A DNA stretch of 64,000 nt from DASQFQ01 sp963730115 (lineage in GTDB: Bacteria > Actinomycetota > Thermoleophilia > Solirubrobacterales > Solirubrobacteraceae), in contig CAVSQM010000008.1 in NCBI GenBank assembly GCA_963730115.1, positions 186,001-250,000 on the forward strand, written 5' to 3'. Numbering within the stretch: the stretch's first letter is position 1; each line of letters begins with the position of its first letter. Below the pieces are notes generated by a model that worked only from the letters and a program-made list of their open reading frames with translations, searched no databases and had not been told where the DNA came from. Below are positions 24,460 through 31,476 of the stretch, in pieces. Made by a program: the position numbers and the translations under genes.

Positions 24460-25407
24460 ATGCTGCGCTTCGTCGCCCGCCGGCTGGCGATGCTCGTGGC
24501 GACGCTGCTCGTCGCGAGCTTCGCCATCTACGCGGCGCTCACCATCGCCCCGGGCGACCCGCTGTCGGTCCTCACGGGCGGGCGCACGCTGCCGCCCGAG
24601 GCCCAGTCCGTGCTGCGCGCGCGCTACCACCTCGACGAGGCCCTGCCGGCCCAGTACTGGCATTGGCTGACGTCGGCGCTGCAGGGTGACCTCGGCGAGT
24701 CGATCGCGCTCCGCGAGAGCGTGAACACGCTGATCCGCGAGCGCGCCGCGGTCACGCTCGAGCTCGTGCTCTACGCCTCGATCCTGATCTTGGCGCTCGG
24801 GATCGGGTCGGGCGTGCTCGCCGGGCTGCGGCGCGGGGCGGTGGACATGTCGGTGATCGCCGGGACCACGGTGTTCGCGGCGATCCCGTCGTTCGTGGCG
24901 GCGATCGTGCTGATCAGCGTCTTCGCGGTGAACCTGGGGTGGTTCCCCGCGCTCGGCGCGGGCAACGGCTTCTTCGACCGGCTGTGGCACCTCACGCTGC
25001 CCGCGATCGCGCTCGCGCTGTCGGCGCTGGCGATCGTCGCGCGCGTGACCCGGGTCAGCGTGCGCGAGGAGCTGGGGCGCGAGCACGTGCAGACGGCGAT
25101 CAGCCGCGGGCTCCCCTCGCACCTCGTCGTGCGCCGGCACGTGCTGCGCAACGCCGCGATCCCGATCACCACCGTCACCGGCATCACGATCGCCTCGCTG
25201 ATCGCGCTGTCGGCGGTCATCGAGCGCGCGTTCAGCCTCAACGGGCTCGGCGCGGCGCTCGTGAGCGCGGCCGCGTCGAAGGACTTCGCCGTCGTCCAGG
25301 GCATCTCGCTGCTGCTCGTCGCCGCGTTCGTCGTCGCCAACGCGGTCGTGGACCTCCTCTACGCGCTGCTCGACCCGCGGGTCGCGCTCGGGAGCCGGGC
25401 CGAATGA
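24460..25407 (+). CDS. ABC transporter permease, DppB-type
   Basis: 315 residues, six membrane helices. N-terminal MLRFVARRLAMLVATLLVASFAIY is the family start; the EAA loop is at VREELGREHVQTAISRGLPSHLVVRRHVLRNA. Next to SBP and DppC-type permease. The short TM1 and the long periplasmic loop with LPPEAQSVLRARYHLDEALPAQYWHWL match the oligopeptide/dipeptide group. Confidence 0.93.
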   Translation: MLRFVARRLAMLVATLLVASFAIYAALTIAPGDPLSVLTGGRTLPPEAQSVLRARYHLDEALPAQYWHWLTSALQGDLGESIALRESVNTLIRERAAVTLELVLYASILILALGIGSGVLAGLRRGAVDMSVIAGTTVFAAIPSFVAAIVLISVFAVNLGWFPALGAGNGFFDRLWHLTLPAIALALSALAIVARVTRVSVREELGREHVQTAISRGLPSHLVVRRHVLRNAAIPITTVTGITIASLIALSAVIERAFSLNGLGAALVSAAASKDFAVVQGISLLLVAAFVVANAVVDLLYALLDPRVALGSRAE

Positions 25408-26273
25408 GCGGCGTCCCCGTCACCCCGGGCCTGGCGGGGGCCGCCCGCCGCCGCGCCCGGCACATGGCGGGCAGCGACCGCGTCTCGATCGTGTGCCTCA
25501 TCGTGATCGGGCTCGCGCTCGTCGTGGCGATCTTCGGCGCGGCACTCGCCCCCCACGACCCCGACGCCTCGGACCTCAACGCGGCCTACTTCGGGCCCAC
25601 CGGAGGCCATCCGCTGGGGTACGACGGGCAGGGCCGCGACCTGCTCTCGCGCCTGCTGGTCGGCGCGCGCACCTCGCTCCTCGGGCCGGCGGCCGTCGTG
25701 CTGCTCGCGCTCGCCGCGGGCATCGTGCTCGCGATCGCCGGGGCCTGGCGCGGCGGCTGGCTCGACTCCGCGATCTCGGTCGCGATGGACATGCTCTTCG
25801 CGTTCCCCGGCATCCTGCTCGCGATCCTCGCCGCCGCGGTGTTCGGCCCGAGCCTGACCGCCGCGACGCTGGCCCTCGCCGTCGCCTACACCCCGTACGT
25901 CGCGCGCGTGCTGCGCAGCGCCGCGGTCCGCGAACGCGCCCGCGAGTACATCGCGGCAGGAGAGGTCCAAGGGCTGTCCACGTGGACGCTGTGCGCGCGC
26001 CACCTGGTGCCGAACATCGCCCCGCTGATCGTCGCCCAGGGCACGCTGCTGTTCGGCTACGCGATGGTGGAGCTCGCCGCGGTGTCGTTCATCGGCCTGG
26101 GCGTGCAGGCGCCGCAGTCGGACTGGGGTGTGATGGTCGCGTCAGGCCAGCCCGGGGTCCTGCAGGGCTATCCGGCCGAGTCGCTGTCGGCGGGTCTCTG
26201 CATCGTGGCCGTGGTCGTCGCGGTGAACCTGCTGGGCGAACGACTCGCAGAGCGCAACGAGGAGCGTCGATGA
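25404..26273 (+). CDS. ABC transporter permease, DppC-type
   Basis: 289 residues. N-terminal OppC-like cytoplasmic/TM1 segment (VCLIVIGLALVVAIFGAALAPHDPDA), the characteristic GHPLGYDGQGRDLLSRLLVGARTSL, and the EAA loop REYIAAGEVQGLSTWTLCARHLVPN. ATG overlaps the previous stop (ATGA) and its own stop overlaps the amidase ATG. Forms the membrane channel with the DppB-type partner. Confidence 0.93.
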   Translation: MSGVPVTPGLAGAARRRARHMAGSDRVSIVCLIVIGLALVVAIFGAALAPHDPDASDLNAAYFGPTGGHPLGYDGQGRDLLSRLLVGARTSLLGPAAVVLLALAAGIVLAIAGAWRGGWLDSAISVAMDMLFAFPGILLAILAAAVFGPSLTAATLALAVAYTPYVARVLRSAAVRERAREYIAAGEVQGLSTWTLCARHLVPNIAPLIVAQGTLLFGYAMVELAAVSFIGLGVQAPQSDWGVMVASGQPGVLQGYPAESLSAGLCIVAVVVAVNLLGERLAERNEERR

Positions 26274-27715
26274 CCGATCTGCACTATCTCTCCGCCACCG
26301 AGGCGCTCGAGCGGTTCCGCACGCGCGAGCTCTCGCCGGTCGAGCTGCTCGAGGCGGTCATCGCCCGCGCCGAGGAGGTCGAGCCGACCGTCAACGCGCT
26401 CTGCCACACGTTCTACGACGATGCACGCGTGCAGGCCCGCGCGGCCGAGGCGCGCTACGCCGGCAAGGGCGACCCGCCGCGGGCGCTGGAGGGGATCCCG
26501 CTGGCGATCAAGGAGGAGGAGGCGATCGCGGGCCAGCCGTGGACGCAGGGCTCGCTGCTCTACGAGCACCTGATCGCCGACTACACGTCGGCGTTCGCCC
26601 GCCGGCACCTCGAGGCGGGGGCGATCGTCCACGCGCGCTCGACCGCGCCCGAGTTCTCTTGCGCGGGCTTCACCCAGTCGCGGCTGTGGGGCGTGACGCG
26701 GAACCCGTGGAACCCCGCCTACGCGGTCGGCGGCTCGTCGGGCGGCTCGGGCGCCGCGCTGGCGGCCGGCACCACGACGCTGGCCAGCGGCTCGGACATC
26801 GGCGGCTCGATCCGGATCCCCGCGTCGTTCAACGGCGTCGTCGGGTTCAAGCCGCCCTACGGGCGCGTGCCGATCGACCCGCCGTTCAACCTCGACCCCT
26901 ACTGCCACAACGGGCCGCTGGCCCGCACCGTCGCCGACGCCGCGCTGTACCAGAACGTCATCGCCGGGCCCGACCCCTCGGACATCACGACGCTGCGCCC
27001 GAAGCTGCTCCTGCCGGAGCGCTTCGAGGGCGTCGAGGGGATGCGCGTCGCGCTGTCCGTCGACCTCGGCGACTGGCCGGTCGATCCCGAGGTGCGCGCG
27101 AACACGCTGGCGGTCGGCGACGCGCTGCGCGCGGCCGGCGCGCACGTCGACGAGGTCGACCTGCTCGTCCCGCACGCCGACGTGCAGCTCGCGACCTCGA
27201 TCCACTTCGCGCTCGGCTTCGCCGAGTGGGTCGGCAGCCAGGTGCCCGAGCACGGCGATCGGCTCACGACCTACGCGATCGAGATGGCCCGCTGGTGCTC
27301 GGAGGCGGCCTCGGGCTCCTCGATGTTCGACGGCCTCGAGCTCGAGGCGCGGCTGTACGCGCCGGTCGGCGCGCTGCTGGAGGAGTACGACGCGCTCGTC
27401 TGCCCGACCGCCGGCACGCGCGGGCTGCTGGCCGACGACGACTACGTCGGGCACGGCCTCGAGGTTGGTGGCGAGCAGCTCGAGTTCTACTTCGGCGGGC
27501 TGTTCACGCCCGTGTTCAACATCATGAGCCGCTGCCCCGTGCTGAACGTGCCGTCGGGGTTCGCCGAGAACGGCGTGCCGACCGGCGTGCAGATCGCGGG
27601 GCGCACGTACATGGACGAGACCGTGTTCCGGCTCGGCGCCGCGCTCGAGCGCGAGCGCCCGTGGTTCGACGTCGACGAGCGGCGCCCGACGGTGATCGCC
27701 GCCGAGGCCGCATGA
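26270..27715 (+). CDS. Amidase-signature family amidase
   Basis: 481 residues, Ser-cisSer-Lys amidase. Lys81 in AIKEEEA, signature GGSSGGSGAALAAG (154-167) with cis-Ser, and nucleophile Ser180 in ASGSDIGGSIRIPASF. The family norm after Lys is usually KD; here KEEE. It hydrolyses an amide to acid plus ammonia or amine. Embedded by ATGA overlaps between the permease and ATPase genes of an ABC importer, so it most likely attacks the imported compound in the cytoplasm. Substrate unknown. Similar to the amidase at 39201 but clearly not a recent duplicate. Confidence 0.9.
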   Translation: MTDLHYLSATEALERFRTRELSPVELLEAVIARAEEVEPTVNALCHTFYDDARVQARAAEARYAGKGDPPRALEGIPLAIKEEEAIAGQPWTQGSLLYEHLIADYTSAFARRHLEAGAIVHARSTAPEFSCAGFTQSRLWGVTRNPWNPAYAVGGSSGGSGAALAAGTTTLASGSDIGGSIRIPASFNGVVGFKPPYGRVPIDPPFNLDPYCHNGPLARTVADAALYQNVIAGPDPSDITTLRPKLLLPERFEGVEGMRVALSVDLGDWPVDPEVRANTLAVGDALRAAGAHVDEVDLLVPHADVQLATSIHFALGFAEWVGSQVPEHGDRLTTYAIEMARWCSEAASGSSMFDGLELEARLYAPVGALLEEYDALVCPTAGTRGLLADDDYVGHGLEVGGEQLEFYFGGLFTPVFNIMSRCPVLNVPSGFAENGVPTGVQIAGRTYMDETVFRLGAALERERPWFDVDERRPTVIAAEAA

Positions 27716-28719
27716 GCGCACTGCTCGAGATCGAGGGCTTCACGGCCCGGCTCCCGGTCGAGGGCGAGTCGCGCACCGTCCTGCACGACGTGTCGCTGAC
27801 CATCGGCGCGGGCGAGGCGCTCGGCCTCGTCGGCGAGTCAGGCTCGGGGAAGTCGATGACCGCGCGCGCGATCGGGCGGCTGCTCCCGGCGGGGGCCGAG
27901 ACGAGCGGCTCGGTGCGCTTCGAGGACCGCGACGTGCTCGCGCTGCGGGGCGGCGAGCTGCGCCGCTACCGCGAGCAGGTCGCGATGATCTTCCAGGACC
28001 CGCGGGCGCACGTGAACCCGGTGCGGCGGATCGGCGACTTCATGACCGAGACGCTGCGACTGAAAGGCGTCACTGGCGGCGAGGCGGCCGGGCGGGCGGC
28101 GCGCGCGCTGCGCGAGGTCGGGATCGACGACGGCGAGCGGCGCCTCGGGCAGTACCCGCACGAGCTGTCGGGCGGGCTCCTGCAGCGCGTGATGATCGCG
28201 ACGATGCTGCTCGGCGAGCCGCGGCTGGTGCTCGCCGACGAGCCGACCACGGCGCTCGACGTGACGACGCAGTCGGAGGTCATGGCGATCCTCGACGAGC
28301 TGCGCCGCGAGCGCGGCCTCGCGCTGCTGTTCATCACCCACGACCTCGAGCTCGCCGCCGCGGTCTGCGACCGCACCGCCGTCATGTACGCCGGCCAGAT
28401 CGTCGAGACGAACGCCGCCCGCATCCTCGACTCCGACCCGCTGCATCCCTACACCGCGGCGCTGGCCGGGGCGCGCCCGGACGTCGCCGCGACCGCGCAT
28501 CGGCTCGCCGCGATCCCGGGCCGGCCCGTCTCGGCGTTCGAGGCGCCCGACGGCTGCGCGTTCGCGCCGCGCTGCGCCCACGTGCAGGACGCGTGCCGCG
28601 AGGCGCGGCCGGCGCTCGAGGCGCTCGACGGCGGCGAGGTCCGCTGCCGGCGCGCGCGCGAGCTGCGCGGGCGGGTCGGCGCCGTGGTCCCGGGCGGAAC
28701 GGAGGCGACGCGTGCCTGA
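27712..28719 (+). CDS. ABC transporter ATP-binding protein, DppD/OppD-type
   Basis: 335 residues. Walker A GESGSGKS, Q-loop IFQDPRAHVNPVRRIG, ABC signature LSGGLLQRVMIA (Leu in place of the usual Gln/Met after GG), Walker B LVLADEPTTALDV, H-loop FITHDLELA, and the OppD C-terminal domain with CAFAPRCAHVQDACREARP (cysteines seen in iron-sulfur binding members). ATG in ATGA overlap with amidase. Drives import together with the next gene product. Confidence 0.93.
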   Translation: MSALLEIEGFTARLPVEGESRTVLHDVSLTIGAGEALGLVGESGSGKSMTARAIGRLLPAGAETSGSVRFEDRDVLALRGGELRRYREQVAMIFQDPRAHVNPVRRIGDFMTETLRLKGVTGGEAAGRAARALREVGIDDGERRLGQYPHELSGGLLQRVMIATMLLGEPRLVLADEPTTALDVTTQSEVMAILDELRRERGLALLFITHDLELAAAVCDRTAVMYAGQIVETNAARILDSDPLHPYTAALAGARPDVAATAHRLAAIPGRPVSAFEAPDGCAFAPRCAHVQDACREARPALEALDGGEVRCRRARELRGRVGAVVPGGTEATRA

Positions 28720-29525
28720 CGCCGTCCTCGAGGCGCGCGGCCTGCGCAAGGAGTACGGCGAGCTGGTCGCCGTCGACGACGTCGACCTGGCGGTCGCCGG
28801 AGGGTGGCTCGCTGGCGATCGTCGGCGAGTCCGGCTCGGGCAAGACGACGATCGCGAGGATGCTCGTCGGCCTGACCACGCCGACCGCGGGCACGATCGT
28901 CGCCTGCGGGCGAGACCGCTCGATCCCGGCCCGGTCCGCGGGCGAGCGCCGCCGCCGCGGCAGCGAGGTCCAGGTCGTCTTCCAGGACCCCTACTCGAGC
29001 CTCGATCCGCGCCAGAGCGCCGCGCAGGCGCTCGACGAGGTGCTGCGCCTGCACCACGGCGGTTCGAAGGCGGAGCGCGTCGAGCGGGTGCGCGAGCTCG
29101 CCGACCTCGTCGGGCTCGACGAGCGCCAGGTCCGCGCGCTGCCGCGCGCGCTCTCCGGAGGCCAGCGCCAGCGCATCGCGATCGCGCGCGCGCTCGCCGC
29201 GGAGCCGCGCGTGATCATCCTCGACGAGTCCGTCGCGGCGCTGGACGTCTCGATCCAGGCGCAGATCCTCAACCTGCTCGCCGACATCCGCGCGCGCACG
29301 GGCGTGTCCTACGTCCTGATCAGCCACGACCTCGCGGTCGTCCGCCAGATCACCGACGAGGCGATCGTCATGTACCGCGGCCGGATCGTGGAGCGCGGGA
29401 CGACCGCGCAGGTGCTCGACGCGCCCCGCGACGAGTACACGCAGCTGCTGCGCGCGAGCGTCCCCCGGCACGGCTGGAAGCCGCAGCGCCGCGAGCGCAC
29501 CCCCGACGAAGGAGCCCCCGCATGA
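28712..29525 (+). pseudogene. ABC transporter ATP-binding protein, DppF/OppF-type, apparent +1 frameshift near 28.80 kb
   Basis: GTG 28712 begins MPDAVLEARGLRKEYGELVAVDDVDLAV, a proper OppF-like N-terminus, which then derails. In the next frame the rest is intact: EGGSLAIVGESGSGKTTIARMLVG (Walker A), VVFQDPYSSLDPRQSA (Q-loop), LSGGQRQRIAIARALA, VIILDESVAALDVSIQ (Walker B, with DES in place of DEP), and LISHDLAVVRQ (H-loop). One extra base at about 28796-28799 explains it (gtcgccggag where gtcccggag is expected). Restored length about 270. With this gene broken the importer would lack one ATPase, so an error in the sequence is likely. Confidence 0.85.
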
Positions 29526-31120
29526 GCACCGCCGACCTCGCCCTCGTGGGCGCCCGCGTCCGCACCCTCGACCCGGAACGGCCGTCGGCGACCGCGGTGG
29601 CGATCGCGGACGGCGTCATCAGCGCCGTCGGCTCCGACGCCGAGATCGGCGAGCTGACCGGCCCCGGCACCGAGGTCATCGACCTGCACGGCGCCGCGAT
29701 CGTGCCGGGCCTGACCGACAGCCATCTGCACCCGTTCCTCGGCGCGCTCGGCGCCCGCGGCGCGGACCTCATGGGCGCCAGCTCGCTGGCGGAGGTGCAG
29801 CGGCGCGTCGCCGAGGAGCGGGCGCGCTGCGCGCCGCACGAGTGGGTGCTCGGCTTCGGGCTCGACTACAACGCGTTCGCCGAGTCCGGCACGTCCGGCG
29901 CGTTGATCGAGGAGGCCGCGGGTGGCGGCCCCGCGCTGCTGACGTTCATCGACTTCCACACCGCGCTCGCGACGCCGCGCGCGCTCGAGCTCGCCGGCGT
30001 CGACGGCCCGCGGACGTTCACCGAGCACGCCGAGGTCGTCTGCGTCGACGGCGTGCCCACGGGCGAGCTGCGCGAGGGCGCGGCGATGGAGCTCGTCCGC
30101 TCGGCCATGCCGGAGGTCACCGCTGTCGAGCGCTACCGGCTGTGCGCGACGCAGCTGGGCCGCTTCGCGTCGGTCGGCATCACGGGCGCGCACGCGATGG
30201 ACGGCGACCTCGAGACCCTCGACCTGCTCCGCGAGCTCGAGGGCCGTGGCGACCTGGTGACCCGGCTCATCTCGCCGTTCTGGATCACGCCCGAGATGAC
30301 CGCCGAGGACTGGGAGGCGTTCGCGCCGCACCGCGACGAGCGCGGCGCTCGCTGGCGCGCGGGCAACGCGAAGTTCTTCATCGACGGCGTCATCGACTCG
30401 GGCACCGGCTGGCTCTACGAGGCCGACAGCGAGGGCGACGGGCTGGCGCCGTTCTGGCCCGATCCGCAGCACTACCGCGACGCCGTGCGCTTCTTCGCCG
30501 AGCGCGGGTACCGCTGCGCGACCCACGCGACCGGCGACCGCGGCGTCCGCGCGGCCCTCGACGCCTACCGCGACGCCGGCGCCGGGCCGGGCGTGCGCCA
30601 TCGCATCGAGCACATCGAGACGCTCCAACCCCAGGACCTGCCGCGCTTCGCCGCCGAGGGGGTCGTCGCCTCGATGCAGGCCCAGCACATGGCCTGGCTC
30701 GAGCCCGACCGCAGCGACAACTGGTCGCGGCGGCTGGGTGCCGAGCGCTGCGACCGGGCGTTCCCGATCCGCTCGCTGCGCGAGTCCGGGGCGGCGATCG
30801 CGCTCGGCTCCGACTGGCCGGTCGCCCGCTTCGACCCGCGCGAGGGTCTGGCGGCGGCCCGCCTGCGGCGGCCGCCGGGCGAGCGCGACCGCGCGCCCTA
30901 CGACGACCAGGCGATCGACGGGCTCGCCGCCCTCGAGGGCTACACGACCGGCGCCGCGTTCGTCGGCGGCGACGAGGGCAGGCTCGGCCGCGTCCGCCCG
31001 GGCTTCTGCGCGGACCTCACCGTGTTCGCCGAGGACCCGGTGGAGTGCGACGCCGACGACCTCGTGGAGCTGCCGGTCGTCCTCACCGTGGTGGACGGCG
31101 AGATCGTGTTCCGGGCCTGA
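29522..31120 (+). CDS. YtcJ-like metal-dependent amidohydrolase
   Basis: 532 residues, amidohydrolase_3 family. N-terminal DLALVGARVRTLDPERP and AAIVPGLTDSHLHPFLGALG with the HxH metal ligands (SHLHP); a further His-Glu pair in RHRIEHIETLQ; and the late ALGSDWPVARFDPREGL with the catalytic Asp, then the typical VVLTVVDGEIVF. ATGA overlap with the ATPase gene. YtcJ-like enzymes act on cyclic or N-acyl amides; here it likely works with the amidase on the imported compound. Confidence 0.9.
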   Translation: MSTADLALVGARVRTLDPERPSATAVAIADGVISAVGSDAEIGELTGPGTEVIDLHGAAIVPGLTDSHLHPFLGALGARGADLMGASSLAEVQRRVAEERARCAPHEWVLGFGLDYNAFAESGTSGALIEEAAGGGPALLTFIDFHTALATPRALELAGVDGPRTFTEHAEVVCVDGVPTGELREGAAMELVRSAMPEVTAVERYRLCATQLGRFASVGITGAHAMDGDLETLDLLRELEGRGDLVTRLISPFWITPEMTAEDWEAFAPHRDERGARWRAGNAKFFIDGVIDSGTGWLYEADSEGDGLAPFWPDPQHYRDAVRFFAERGYRCATHATGDRGVRAALDAYRDAGAGPGVRHRIEHIETLQPQDLPRFAAEGVVASMQAQHMAWLEPDRSDNWSRRLGAERCDRAFPIRSLRESGAAIALGSDWPVARFDPREGLAAARLRRPPGERDRAPYDDQAIDGLAALEGYTTGAAFVGGDEGRLGRVRPGFCADLTVFAEDPVECDADDLVELPVVLTVVDGEIVFRA

Positions 31121-31138
31121 GCGGGTACGTTGCGGCGC

Positions 31139-31429
31139 ATGGCCGCTTACTTGATCGCTGACGTCCGCGAGGCATGGGACGCCGAGGCGCTGGACGAGTA
31201 CCGCCGCCGCAACACCGACGCGGTCGCCAACCACGGCGGCCGCTTCGTCGTCCGCGGCGGAGCGCATGAGGTGCTCGAGGGCGAGTGGGACTCGCTGCGC
31301 CTCGTCGTCATCGAGTTCCCGGACATGGCGGCCGGCCGTGCGTGGTGGGAGTCGGACGAGTACGAGCCGCTCAAGCCGCTGCGCCGCGGCGCCTCGATCA
31401 CCAACATCATCCTGGTCGACGGGGCATAA
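31139..31429 (+). CDS. DUF1330 protein
   Basis: 96 residues from ATG 31139 (a TTG at 31130 is also in frame). The DUF1330 ferredoxin-like fold is recognised by MAAYLIADVREAWDAEALDEYRR, GRFVVRGG, and LRLVVIEFPDMAAGRAWWESDEYEPLKPLR. Catalytic role unknown. A TACGTT box seven bases before the ATG suggests its own leaderless start, although it could also be read from the operon 19 bases upstream. Confidence 0.85.
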   Translation: MAAYLIADVREAWDAEALDEYRRRNTDAVANHGGRFVVRGGAHEVLEGEWDSLRLVVIEFPDMAAGRAWWESDEYEPLKPLRRGASITNIILVDGA

Positions 31430-31443
31430 CGCAGTTGCGTGAG

Positions 31444-31458
31444 GTGCCCGGCGGGCAC
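31444..31458. promoter_or_regulatory. Palindrome upstream of the LuxR regulator
   Basis: gtgccc-ggc-gggcac, perfect 6-bp arms, between the DUF1330 stop and the TTG at 31477. Could be an operator or a weak terminator; no U-tract follows. A TAGACT at 31462-31467 ends ten bases before the TTG. Confidence 0.35.
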
Positions 31459-31476
31459 CCATAGACTGCCCGCGGT

